From: Thysanoteuthis rhombus
Taxonomy: Eukaryota; Mollusca; Cephalopoda; Oegopsida; Thysanoteuthidae
NCBI GenBank assembly: GCA_963457665.1
Contig: OY735212.1
Span: 15,406,573-15,470,572 of the forward strand
DNA: 64,000 nucleotides
Direction of reading: 5' to 3'
Positions within the stretch are counted from its first letter, which is position 1. Each line of letters opens with the position of its first letter. The notes under the pieces are model-generated. The model saw only the letters and a list, made by a program, of their open reading frames with translations. It did not search any database and was not told the origin of the DNA. The position numbers and the translations under genes are program-made. Below are positions 1 through 11,099 of this stretch, piece after piece.

Positions 1-273
1 CAAACATGTCCACCTTATACTCCTGTCATCTTTACCGACAGAGGTATATGAAAGGATGTTTCTTTTCTAGTTTAATTTTTTTTTTAAAAGTAATAATCTC
101 ACCTGCTCTCCAAGTATACTGTAAATTTTGGTAAGATTCTGTGTGTATACGTCAACCTGAAAAAAGCAAGAATACTTTTTTTTAAAGTGAACCACAAAGT
201 TTTATTCATCGAGTCACAAATAATCGGCAAACTTTGGACCGGGATATTTTTGCACAATGTCAGATCAATGAAA

Positions 274-560
274 TATCTCATCAACTACTCCAGAACATTC
301 ATTGCTTCCTCTGTTATTATTATCATCTCCATATCACCTTGAATCACCTCCACATGCACTGGAAGAATAAAAAGACCTATAGCAATAACATTTCTTAAGA
401 CTATCTCGTTAACCGCTCCGGAACGAGCATTGCTTTCTCTGTCTTCATCGTCATTTACAAATTGTTTCAAATATCCGATTAACTGCCACATTAAAAAGAC
501 CTAAAACAAAGTCATTTCTGGAGAGATATCTCGTCTGCCACTCCATGACAATTGTTTTTG
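274..560. repeat. Diverged tandem repeat, period about 124-128 bp
   Basis: The motif TATCTC(A/G)T..AC..CTCC recurs at 274, 402 and 527, and AAAAAGACCTA recurs at 369 and 493. This gives about 2.2 copies of a 124-128 bp unit. Confidence 0.7.
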
Positions 561-639
561 CCTGTGATTTAGGCTAAGTTGCCTCTGTGTCATGCAACAC
601 GTGACACAGCAATGATTTTGTGTCTATTTCTAGAACAAC

Positions 640-898
640 CATGGAACCTATCATAATTTGAAGCAATTGTTGGCTCTCGGGAGTCTGGGGAGCAAGCCTG
701 GTGTCTTAGATGGACTATCTTACCAGGCATCAGGGATCTAATAATCCTGCTATATACACAAAGCTGGAGGTAGTGTTTACATGCCTTTCCTGAAGACATT
801 AATATTAATTGAATGAAAACTGTCCCAGCCGGAGTTTTAACTGTCTTCGCTGATTCCATTTCTGCAGTGGGTGACTGTTAGGTCACCTGCACCTGATT
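640..898 (-). mobile_element. tRNA-derived SINE, diverged copy
   Basis: On the minus strand the head reads GGTGCAGGTGACCTAACAG, with a degenerate B box (GTTAAAACTCC) about 50 nt later. The same head and B-box layout occurs at 4370-4446, followed by related downstream text (AGGAAAGGCAT). An RNA polymerase III-type SINE is inferred. Confidence 0.5.
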
Positions 899-1023
899 TG
901 GGCAATTTTTTTTTTCTTTTATTTATTAAGAGTCGAGATTACTTAACGGCAATCGAAACACTGTTTCCTTTGTATGTTAATCGCTTGGATTTATTTTCGG
1001 CCTATCTTTGAATGTTTCAAAAG

Positions 1024-1025
<2 letters not shown>

Positions 1026-1077
<52 letters not shown>
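1026..1077. repeat. (TA)n microsatellite
   Basis: Uninterrupted AT dinucleotide array of about 52 nt. Confidence 0.99.
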
Positions 1078-1079
<2 letters not shown>

Positions 1080-1643
1080 TTGCATTTGTGATTAGAGACA
1101 CATGGCACGTCTCGAAATAAATATAGGAGTCAAGGGTTGACTTAAGGATTCTTGTGTTAAACATGTGTTTACTCCACTTTGACGTTTCCCTAAAAGTTAT
1201 CAGCGTAACTTTTAATTTATTTCCTCTTTCCCCCAACGCTGGATTACGCGTAACATTTTGCGTAAGATTTTATTTCACATTATCAAATCATCCAGAGGTT
1301 CTGCGTTACCTTAATGATTAACATCACAGAAAATGGAATGAGTGTAGCAAGTTCAATATTTCTTGGGCATTTAACGTCCATGGTGCTAAAGTGTGTGCAA
1401 CACCTGCCAGCTATTCGTTAAGCTATTTTCAAGGTTTGAGACCTTAATGTCTTCGGGTAAAAATTGTAATCTTGAATTTTTTGATTCGTTTCGTTTTTTA
1501 ATTCAGTTTTCAGACCTCGAAATTACGTCATAAGGGTGTTATAATGATGCCTTAATGCTGAAAGTTATATTTTTTTTTCAAGTAAAATACGATAGAGTGA
1601 AACCAGTGATGAATTAACAATAGTGAAATAATCCACATAAAGA

Positions 1644-1689
1644 GAATAATAATGATAATAATAATAATGATAATAATAACAACAACAAC

Positions 1690-1721
<32 letters not shown>

Positions 1722-1782
1722 AAGAAGAAGAAGTTAAATGGTGCAAATCTAGCAATAAAACAACAACAACAACAACAACAAT
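1644..1782. repeat. Compound trinucleotide array (AAT/GTA/GAA/CAA)
   Basis: Successive runs of AAT, AAC, GTA and GAA (1644-1733), then after a short gap CAA (1761-1781). The low-complexity open frame over it is an artefact. Confidence 0.97.
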
Positions 1783-2059
1783 AATGTAAATAGATTTATG
1801 AAGATTTTTCGAGACAAAATGAATAACTTTTATGTGTCTGGAGAAACGAAAGCGCCGTCCAGAAAGGCATTTCCCAAAGTGGAGTGCAGTACCACTCAAG
1901 TATCTTTTCTTTCGTATTCTTCACCGATGAATGGTCGATGTGGAGACAAAGAAGGGTGTTTTCCAACTTGATAAATATGTTTTTTATCATTAATACACTG
2001 ACTAAGCACCTGTGATCGACTAAATCGGAATAACGACCACTCATAAAACTCCCATTAAA

Positions 2060-2430
2060 ACAAGTATCCTTTGTTTTTCTTTGGATAATTTATGGAGGCA
2101 AAAGGCCAGAAGTCACAGGGAGTAAAATCTGGACTTGGAGATGGGGGCTAAGAGACCTGGGTGATGCGATGATTTGTCAAAAAATCCCTACACGATACGT
2201 GAAGAATAGGCAGGCTCGGTCATTATGAACGTGGCGATCAAACATTACACCACTTAACTCGCGGGAGAGTGTCTGTTCATGTAAACGCAATACGGTACCC
2301 TCTGATCGATTGTCAAGTCTAATCAAGGCGGCGAAACCGGTTCTCAAGATGTTCAAAACGACTGAATACTTTCCGGGCAGACTTCGTATACAGCTTAGAA
2401 ACATAACAACCGGTCTGAAAATTCATGCCA
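2060..2430 (-). pseudogene. Decayed mariner-type transposase fragment
   Basis: On the minus strand one frame reads FLTNHRITQVS, a stop, then PPSPSPDFTPCDFWPF. This matches the region of mariner-family DDE/D transposases in which S-P-D-x-x-P-C-D carries the last catalytic Asp. Upstream, in another frame, YSVVLNILRTGFAALIRLDN resembles the helix before the second catalytic Asp in the same family. At least one stop and frame changes separate these pieces, and neither the DNA-binding N-terminus nor a clear pair of terminal repeats is seen. It is therefore a dead fragment. The assignment rests on motif recognition only. Confidence 0.6.
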
Positions 2431-4169
2431 GAACAAGTATCCTTTGTTTTCTTCGGATTATTTAAGGAGACAGTGATAACCCAGAAAAAAAACGAATCGG
2501 TACCAATAAATTTGGAAAAAGTCAGTTTTTTTGTCAAACTCTAGTCCAAGATGAACTCAGCTTTCCCCCGTAACAACAACAATCTCAACCTAATTTAGGA
2601 GAGTAAACACTATTTGTCTATTACATCACGTTGAACCAAACTTATATACATATAAGAAAAAAAACTTACATTTCCCGTCCTGGTCACTGATCTGACAAGC
2701 CTTATATGCCTACGAATTCGTGTAAAATACGTACAATGTAAATGTTGCGGAAGTATTCTTTGGGCACAATAAAAATAATAGTGGAGTTTATCCCTGGAGT
2801 AGTCAGGCTTGTTTTTTCCGCTGAAATTTCCATGAAAACTTCTTGAGGTAAGACTAGACAGGAAAAATAACTATTAGGCATGTCCTGAAGTGACCTTTGT
2901 TCCTTTCCCTGGAATCAATTTTATTTTCTGAGAAGCTACTGCAAACACCTAATGGTTATTAATACAATACAAAATCTCACAGGGGATTACTCCCTGCTGC
3001 TGGTATTATATAACCCAGTACAACCCGTTGCATGATACTTGGGGGGGGGGACTACTGCCCTACGAAGTGATATATAGGACCCAACATTGCACCACGTCGA
3101 TCTACGCAATTATTGAATTATTTGATTTTGAATGAATAAGGGCAACAACCACAGAGTGGTGCCAAGCGAGCTATTCTCACAGATTAAAGTTAATGTAATG
3201 AGATCGATCCTCATAGGTCACACTACTATTTTGGACAGGTGCTAGATTGAGATACGGTAATATAATCAAGGATAGATCAAGTGAGAGATTAACTGCTCTA
3301 AGCTCGTACCCAGTTTAACCAGCAGCATGTTACTTGGAGAGATGATGGACACCACCAGATACACTAATTTGCCACTAGAAAATGTCTTGAAGAACTCAGT
3401 ATGGTACCAGATGATCTACCAGGTCATAGGATTATACAATACTGGCAGGGCTTGCAGATGACCATTTCGTTGCATTTTTATCCTAAAAAATGGTCTCTCA
3501 TAAATGGATTTCCCAGTCAGGATATAATAATCATCCTGTTAGTCCTACGTGATCGGAGATGACCATAGCGTCCCTTCTGAATAGTGAAACAGTCGCAGTG
3601 CACCGCTTGTGAGCTGAGCACTGTCAGCACGATTCTTTCAATGATAAGACGAAGCCGGGACAACAAGGATGCAGAAGATGGCCAGAGATGGTTAGAACAT
3701 GTTTAGCGCTCGGCAAAACGTAACTGATCTTAAAGGGTTGCTCGCTGCTTTTCCCCCGTCTCTCTGACTGATATCCATTCATCAGTGGCCTACCAAGCCG
3801 GCTGGAGGGTGGTACCATCAGTGGGAGTGACACCAAGATAAATGCCGAAAGATATTTCATACATATTTTTTTCATCATTTTTTTTTTTTTTGTGTGTGTC
3901 TTTCCCCACAATGTCCCCGAAAGTACTCTGTGGATTGCAATTAAATTTTGTTAAAGGATGGACAGTGGGATATGGAAGAGTTAGTTAAATTCTGGGACAT
4001 ATTCGGGAATTTTTTTCTGCAATATATTTTCCGTTCTTTCATTTATGTATGCCGTCATGAATTTTCACTCGATGGAAATTTCAGTAAATGTAGGCCTATC
4101 CCATCTCATCCAATAATAAGGAAAGGTCATGATGAATAAGGGATAGTATTCATATAAAATTACCCACAT

Positions 4170-4446
4170 TCAAGATATCCTGGATGAGAGTGAGTTATGC
4201 GAGACTGTGGGGGGGTGACAACATGGGTTACCGCCCTGGGTGACGTCAACGACTGGCCCACCACTGAATAATCGCCTGAGACCTTGATCTGCTTTGTTAT
4301 TTAACCATAACTTGAAGGACGTCTTTGGGTCGACGTCTTTTCCAAGAGTATCAGTGCGAAATGAACGCAAAGTGTCTCAACCAGAGTTTGAACCCAGCTC
4401 GCCGATTTCATTTTCTGTACGGTTGAACTGTTAGGCCACCTGCACC
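4170..4446 (-). mobile_element. tRNA-derived SINE
   Basis: On the minus strand the head reads GGTGCAGGTGGCCTAACAG, with B box GGGTTCAAACTC about 45 nt on. A body with TTGGAAAAGACGTCGAC and a tail region with GACGTCACCCAGGGCGGTAA follow. The tail text recurs at 28440-28500 and the head recurs at 640-898, 17120-17340 and 40170-40320. Confidence 0.65.
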
Positions 4447-4918
4447 TCCAATCAGAAGGTAATATACAGCTTGAAACCAACAAAACCTCTTTTTTCGAAT
4501 ACGGGCCTTTCCAAACAAAATCCATGATGAGTCGGAGAAAAAAATTGCCCTCAATATATATGAACAAAACTTTTTATTTTTGTTTTTATTTGGCAAAGTG
4601 TTGACTAGATATCTCAAGTCCCACCCTCTACAGTTTAGGATGTGTTCGAGTTTTATACGGACCCAGTTCTTATTAAAACAAGTTGTAATATCTTTGAAAT
4701 CTGTCCAGTGATTCTATACGTGGCCAAGTGAAAAAGTTCCTTTTGAAAATAGAAATAGAAGATTGATGGATGGCTGTTTTGAGAGGAATTCACTTGGCTT
4801 GGATCAACTCAAGAATTCTAAACTGCTGGGACATTCAATTCATTTTGTTCACAATATGGGAACACTTGACATTGATTATAAAGTACGGATTAGTCACAAA
4901 AGACTGTTTATCTATTTA

Positions 4919-5101
<183 letters not shown>

Positions 5102-5211
5102 ATAAATTGTCCGCGTTGAAAGAAAGAAATAGAGCATATATAGATGGTGAATAAATTCTTAAAAAGAAAATTTGGAGTTGAAATAGTTATTTGGGCCTTT
5201 GCATTATCAAT

Positions 5212-5293
5212 GGCTGTTTAGCTAAATGGTTAAGAACAATGCTACGTTAGAGCGATTACCCTATCGGACACGGGTTCGATTCCTGCAGCGGCC
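5212..5293 (+). mobile_element. tRNA-like sequence (SINE head or tRNA pseudogene)
   Basis: TAGCTAAATGGTTAAGA resembles an A box and ACGGGTTCGATTCCTGC a B box. The ends GGCTGTT and AGCGGCC can form a 7-bp acceptor stem with G-U pairs. The anticodon arm is poor and the variable region is long, so a functional tRNA is unlikely. Confidence 0.45.
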
Positions 5294-5485
5294 CCTTCTC
5301 TTTAATTGTTTATCCTATTTACGTTGTCATTTCTAATAGAGTTTCAATATGATGTAAAGCAATAGTTCATTTGTATACATATATATATATATATGTGTGT
5401 GTATATACACAGTTGTGTCATCTCTCTATGTACGTACATATATATATGTGTGTGTGTGTGTACTCGATATCTACCATGATGATCA

Positions 5486-5880
5486 GATACTGTCTATAGT
5501 TTTGAGAGGGGTCATTATCAGTCCAAGAGTCTTTCGGGCGATCGAACCTCTTCTTCTTGTTTAGGTTGTTGATATTATAAGGCCTTCTTCGGGTGTTTTA
5601 TCCGGACATGATGGTGGTTCAGGGTAGAGTTCAACCCCTTGTGTCTTCTGCTACTCAACAGGGATAAGGTATGGACATCGAGCCTTTACAAGGAAAGAAA
5701 AAGAAAAAGACACTACCCGGATCCAAAGTTGTAGCGTTGTTACCACAGGAAAATTCAGTTTAAAAATCATCATATTCCAATAGTTCATCCGAAGGAGGCC
5801 GTAGAATAGATTGGTTGAAACGTTTTGTAAACAACAGAAACTCAAGAAGGAGTTCAGTCGCCCGAAAAACTCGTTGAATA
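5486..5880 (+). repeat. Dispersed repeat, Penelope-like in style (copy 1)
   Basis: Shares with 10647-11090 the blocks GATACTGTCT(A/G)TAGTTTTGA, a shared GGCCTTCT block, ATAAGGTATGGA, AAGGAAAG and GGTTGAAACGTTTTG, in the same order and orientation. The GAAACG block also occurs in the 35.2 kb tandem repeat. Confidence 0.6.
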
Positions 5881-6201
5881 TATTTTCCAGTTGAAGGTTG
5901 ATTGCACACACACATGCACATACACACGAACAAACAATCAAACATCCATACGTACACACACTCAGAAAGAGGTTCCACACGGTGTGTGTGCTGGGGTCGC
6001 ATATTTTACCACTCACCAACGCTCTATGTAACTGGTGAATAAGAATAGATATAAAACCAAAACTTTCATATTTCTTTATTTCCCTATTTTCTAGAAAAAG
6101 AAAAGAATTAATGATTGAAAATTGCTTAAACACGAAGAGAAAGAAAACAGAATTTAAGAACTGAGCTTTTTCTCTTCTTCCTTTTTTTCATGATTACTTA
6201 C

Positions 6202-6245
6202 TTTTCCAAGAAGTTCGTCTGATCTCGGAGCCCCGACCACGTACT
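6202..6245 (-). CDS. Integrin alpha exon E (blade 4 GAP motif)
   Basis: A 44-nt exon with acceptor CTATTTACAG and donor GTAAGT. The leading AG plus G from exon D makes Glu, and the exon reads EYVVGAPRSDELLGK, ending in phase 0. VVGAPR...LLGK(V) is the FG-GAP core of blade 4 followed by the start of the next strand. The following exon should begin with a V-Y/V-I-like strand and then a G-E-Q...YFGYS start of blade 5. No such exon was recognised at lower coordinates, so it is probably beyond position 1 or too short and diverged to see by eye. Confidence 0.94.
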
Positions 6246-6754
6246 CTGTAAATAGAAGCAGAGAATTATTAAGCCATAGAAATTCACATTTATATTTAAT
6301 AATCCAAAGTTGATACAGGTTGTCCTGATTTAATGCCGGCGATGCATTCCAAGAGTAGGCAGGGGGAACAAAAAGCGACAAAAATTATTGGTACAATCTC
6401 GATCAACAATAACTTAACTTGCAATAACCGAATAGATACAAAATTAACAATTTCTATGACTTTTTTACTAAATATTTTCACATATAAAGATATACACAAT
6501 ACTGATGTCCAAAAGAATCAAAATAGCCAGCTTATTCTCCTTGTGTTTTTATATTATTATAATTTTCTTATTTTCCTTTTTTATCATTTTCTTTCAATTT
6601 AATCTTTGAATAATCTCGCCTATCTCTCAACACTTTTTTTTACATTATTTTTTAAGAATCTCTGCTGAGACCGAATTACTCAGTTTCTCATCTTTATCTC
6701 ATACACTAAAAATGCTTTTTTTTTTCCCGACAAAATGAATATATATTAACTTAC
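6246..6754 (-). other. Integrin alpha intron D-E (509 bp)
   Basis: Short AT-rich intron with GT-AG ends on the minus strand. It contains T-rich runs and no repeat or gene that I recognise. Confidence 0.85.
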
Positions 6755-6799
6755 CATCAATATCGTCTCCAGTGAACTCCCCATGAGCACTTGAGTATC
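6755..6799 (-). CDS. Integrin alpha exon D (blade 4, cation-loop strand)
   Basis: A 45-nt exon with acceptor TTTCGTTGTAG and donor GTAAGT. Read after the G from exon C it gives GYSSAHGEFTGDDID, and its last G joins exon E. This is the GYS(V/S)A.G(D/E)F.GD strand-loop of blade 4, where most integrin alphas have a calcium-binding DxDxDGxxD loop. Here the loop reads E-F-T-G-D-D-I-D-E: acidic, but with Glu at the usual Asp ends. Phase 1 at both sides makes it a symmetric exon. It is separated from exon E by only about 0.5 kb, the one short intron in this part of the gene. Confidence 0.93.
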
Positions 6800-7377
6800 C
6801 TACAACGAAAGAAAATCGAATTATAACAATAATCAAGAGATACACAACACACATTTCTCTCAGTTTGGCCTTGTGCCACACCAAGTATCGGTAAGCGAAT
6901 ATCACGAAAAGAAATCGTTGTTCTGGTTGGTCTTGTGGCTGTGCTAGCTGCAAATTTCACTCTGGTGCCAGAAGTCAGAACGCTCTAACTCCGTCTAACG
7001 GATTGAGGAAAGGAAATGGAAAAACGCTCAAACCAAGCATCATAAACATCTTCATAAAACTATCTTGCCAGGAGAAATATGTTGTTATTTTTTTTCAAAC
7101 AGTGGCTGCAGGTATAGCATGAAACCTGACTCTATCCCACTGTGGATTCCTTATTTTCTGCAAATACCATCCCTTATCTCCAAAGACAGATGCCAGAAAA
7201 TAAACAGACAGAAATAAGCAGTTCCTGATTGGCATAAGTTTCAGATGAGCTGAATACAGTTCAGTTATTTTGATTCCGTTTGGCAAGGGAGGATATATTT
7301 CCAGACATTTTTCAGCCAATTTGTCTGAGAATTCCGACTTGGTCTCTCTGACAAACCGAAGATAGAAAAAATTTCTT

Positions 7378-7650
7378 TTCATCTTTGACTCTTCGAAGAT
7401 GAAGAAATTTACCTCAACTTTTGACCTCTTAAAAGAGGGAAAAGGGTCTCCCAACACTTTTAACTCCTTAAAGGATAGGAGGAACTCACCCTTCACTTTT
7501 GATCCCTTAAAAGGGGAGAGATATTTTTATTCAGCATTGAACACTCAAAACAGAAAAGGTTTCCATGCATTTTTGCCCCTTTGAAGTCTCCCTACAGTTT
7601 GACCCTCTTAAATGGAGAAAGGTTTATTTCCATTTTGGCCACTTGAAGAA
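7378..7650. repeat. 39-bp minisatellite (13-codon period), about 7 units
   Basis: The unit core (A/C)(A/T)TTTTGA(C/T)C(C/T)CTTAAAAG..G recurs at about 7378, 7417, 7456, 7495, 7534, 7569 and 7595-7631, mostly at 39-bp spacing. Because 39 is a multiple of three, both strands keep long open frames; on the plus strand the 13-residue units begin TFDLLKEGKG, TFNSLKDRRN and TFDPLKGERY. No splice sites or known family support translation. Confidence 0.75.
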
Positions 7651-7690
7651 TTATAAATTATAAAATAAGAAGATATGTGTAGGTATAAAT

Positions 7691-7884
7691 GATAAGTGAT
7701 GAATATAAGTATCCGATAATGGGGATAGAGAAAGACAGTTTTGTTTTACTCGAATGGAATTATTTACGGTAGTGAGCGTTGTCGTTGTTCTCACTACCGT
7801 AAATAATTAGGTCCGAACAGAATTTAGTTCTTAAACTGTCTTTCTTTATTCACATTGTTGGATACTAATATCAATTACTCATCA
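7691..7884. repeat. Foldback (hairpin) element with perfect 19-bp centre arms
   Basis: AATTATTTACGGTAGTGAG (7758-7776) is the exact reverse complement of 7790-7808, with a 13-nt loop. Outside it AGAAAGACAGTTT (7729-7741) pairs with 7833-7845, and a further imperfect arm containing GTATCC pairs with GGATAC. Total arms are about 90 nt. Confidence 0.85.
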
Positions 7885-8204
7885 TATTGTCGACATATGA
7901 ACATATGTGTGTATAGTGAACAGATTGTAAGATTCCAATTTAGCATTAAAGGTAGATTGCAAATACACCCACTCGGAAAACTTTTTTTAATTCTTTTGTA
8001 ATTTGTTCTCAAGAGATTTTACTTTAAAATCTCCTCATAGGTCAATTGAGTATGCATGCCAACTTTGGTTGGTCTGCTCTCATATTTAGATGGTTTCTCT
8101 GACGTAAGAGAAAAATCATACAGACAGTGCGATACCTTTCAATTATATATACAGATGTGTATGAATGCGCATGTGTGTATGCGTATGTCTACGAATGTGT
8201 GTGA

Positions 8205-8365
8205 GTATGCAAGTGTGTGTCTTAGTGTTTGAAGTGTGTGTATGTGTGTGTGTGTCCGAGTATGTGTGTGTCCGAGTGTGTGTTTGTGTGTGTGTATGAC
8301 TCTGTGTGTGTGTGTTTGTGTGTGTGTACGAGTGTGTGTATGTGCATGTGTGTGTGTGTGCGCAC
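8205..8365. repeat. Imperfect (TG)n array
   Basis: Interrupted GT repeats. The long CA/TH-rich open frames across it on the minus strand are artefacts of the repeat. Confidence 0.97.
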
Positions 8366-9530
8366 TCGTGCGTGTCATGAAGAACAGGACTCGTGTGTTG
8401 AACAATGAAAGCAAGAGGCGATTTTGATAAACTCTCTCTCTCAAATTGTAACAAAGAACTAAAATTCTCCTCCCACCGACCACCATTGATTTTCTGATCT
8501 ATAATGATGCAACAGAATGAGAAAAAAAAAACTTTTCCATAATTGTGAAATTTGAGAGAAGCCAATGTCTGGCTAATTTATATAGCTGCAAAGCGAGAAA
8601 TAATTCTATTATTTGAGAGATAAAAAAAAATCATTATTTTCGCATTAATCGTCTACTAGCGACCACAAAGAACTGAACCCAATGATAATTTTGTCTGCAG
8701 TCAGGGTCGATCTTGACGTTGCTCCGTTTACTTCTAGCTTAAAATAAATCCGTACTTGAGGCACACAGAAATATACGCCATGCATCATTAAGTCTCCAGC
8801 CTGATTTTTGATCTGAAATGTTCTTTGTATAATGTTCAATCTTCGTGAGAAGCATTGGATGGAGTACACAGACGAAGAAGGAGAATATGTTGGAAAATAA
8901 CGATTTACTATGTGAAATAAAAAATGTTTTCGCAAACATACGTGGTGCATTAACGGGGCCGGAACAACAGTCTCATGTGTCGAAGTTGAGGCTTGAAATT
9001 TGCACCACGATTGTATTCTAACGACTACTTTTTTTCAAGAGAATTTGGGAGTGGGTCCCTAGTAATTGAGGTGGGGACTTGGTATATAGTTTTCGATAGT
9101 TCGTAAATTGGGGTTGGGACTTGGGATATGGTAGGGTGGAGAGGGAAATTGCGTGTATGTATTCTTACGTTTCCATAGTGATATCCAGGTGTAGATTCTC
9201 CGGTTATTTTTTAAAGTTTTATGGAGTCAATTTCATATCATGAGATTTATCCCATTTTTCCCCAAACGGAAATTGGTTTGGGTAACGCGAGATGATAAAT
9301 ATTAGAAGAAATTCAAAACTGGGACCTAACACAGCTCTGCAATTGGAAAACGAACCTTGAAGAAGACTAGTGATGGTCGAAAGTACTCGGATAACTAGAA
9401 ACGACAAATACAGCAGGAATTTGGGGAAATTATATGCTCCTTCAAACCTCCTATGAAGGACAACATTCGAAAATTGAAGAAGCTTACAAGGAGGTCGAAC
9501 CGACATGCAATGTAATTACTATCTAATGAA

Positions 9531-9531
<1 letters not shown>

Positions 9532-9591
<60 letters not shown>

Positions 9592-9605
9592 GTGTGTGTG
9601 TATGA
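9532..9605. repeat. (TA)n(TG)n compound microsatellite
   Basis: About 23 nt of TA followed by about 34 nt of GT and a degraded tail. Confidence 0.97.
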
Positions 9606-9608
9606 AAG

Positions 9609-9700
9609 AATGAAATAAAGGATTCGGTACACAAATACGTTAAAGCTTCTGTCCTGTTTTGGCCTCATCAGGCCTGTGTGTAGTAATCCTTTATTTCATT
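9609..9700. repeat. Inverted repeat with 16-bp perfect arms
   Basis: AATGAAATAAAGGATT (9609-9624) is exactly complementary to 9685-9700. The 60-nt loop contains GGCCTCATCAGGCC. This looks like the terminus of a retroelement-derived repeat. Confidence 0.75.
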
Positions 9701-9832
9701 ATATTTCAAGTTCTACTCTAATTCAAGTTCATGTTTAATATTCAATTATCGAGCACTTTATTAAATAAACCCATCACACATTGGATATTGCATTATATTG
9801 TATTACAGCTTTGTACTTATTTACCTAAACTA

Positions 9833-9835
<3 letters not shown>

Positions 9836-9905
<70 letters not shown>
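9836..9905. repeat. (TA)n microsatellite
   Basis: Uninterrupted TA array of about 70 nt. Confidence 0.99.
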
Positions 9906-9907
<2 letters not shown>

Positions 9908-10646
9908 CTTAAAAACAATGTGGAAACCAATATTGTTATTCAAAATAAAACATGTTTATTCCATTGACATGTTTTGCCTCGTTAGCGATTTCTGCAGAAT
10001 GTGAAGAATATTGCAGGCGACGGGTGTACTTATTGGAACGATCAGCTATTAAGATGTTATCAATTTGTGGAGATGTCATTAATCTTAATAACTCGAAATG
10101 GTTTTATGAGTGTCAGCCAAGCCAAGTATTTCTTTCATCTTAATTTTAGTTGCTTTTCATAGCAACTAGACTGTCAATCCTTATTATTGATCATTACGTT
10201 GAAAATTTATTGTCTTTGGAGCCTGTGTATGACTTTTTAGAGCTTTTGCATGCTGTGGTCAACAACCATATTTTACATCCGCAAAAAGCAAAGATTACCA
10301 TTACCTCCAATTTACGAGGTTGAAAGTTATAGGAACCGTTAGATAAATTGATATGAACTGACTAAAACATACATCGGAGAATGACCAAAAAAGCGTTTAA
10401 TTTTAACTAACTTAATTTAAAAAGACCGCCTTTGCATTGTGACAGCTGCCATTCCAGCGTACTCTGATATTACAAATTTTTAAAGATAGTTCTGTGTCAA
10501 TTTCCAAAGTTCGGGGGGCCTTTTGCCATGAAAATAAGCATTCGAAATTTTGTCTTTTTGTGTAAGAAGAACTCAATTATCTCAGCCAGCAGACAAGCCT
10601 ATCAGCACCAAAATTGAGAATCTTAGCTAGCTTCCGATATCTACTG

Positions 10647-11090
10647 ATACTGTCTGTAGTTTTGAAAGGGGTCGTTAACATTCAGAGAGTTTTTCGTACG
10701 ATTGAACTCTTTGTCGTCTGTGTTGATAACAAGACGTCACAGCCGATTCATTCTACGGCCTTCTCTAGGTATGATATCCAAAGGTGATGGTGGGAAACAG
10801 AATATTCCAGCAGATTATATTTCAGACAAGAGCAGAGTTCAGTTTGATGGGGCTTCCGCAGCTTAAGGTATGGAAATCCAATCCTATACAAGAAAAGAAG
10901 AGAAATTCGACATCGTACGTTATAGCGTGGCTACCATTGGAATATTACCACCAATTAGGTTTGCCATCACGTTTGGATATTCCATCTGAAGACGTACGTC
11001 GAATGAATCAGCCGAAACGTCGTGTTAACAACACAAACTACTTTAAGTCATTCAATCGTCCGAGAAACTCTTCGAAGCTTAGAGATACTT
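10647..11090 (+). repeat. Dispersed repeat, Penelope-like in style (copy 2)
   Basis: Co-linear with 5486-5880 (see that entry). It ends with CAGCCGAAACGTCGTGTTAA and CGTCCGAGAAACTC, where copy 1 has GGTTGAAACGTTTTG and CGCCCGAAAAACTC. Confidence 0.6.
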
Positions 11091-11099
11091 GTTGGACTG

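Noticed and set aside
274..560. CRISPR-like array
   Set aside because: The units are about 124 bp and diverged throughout, with no short identical repeats and unique spacers, in a eukaryotic context.
5212..5293. Functional tRNA gene
   Set aside because: The acceptor stem and T-loop look right, but the anticodon arm and variable region do not fold well. SINE head or pseudogene is more likely.
5651..6133. 160-codon open frame on the minus strand just below exon E, as the next integrin exon
   Set aside because: It reads through a dispersed repeat and a CA-rich stretch, and it lacks the strand and YFGYS motif expected after LLGK.
8139..8565. H/T-rich and C/V-rich open frames
   Set aside because: Translations of an imperfect (TG)n/(CA)n array, with no start context or family.
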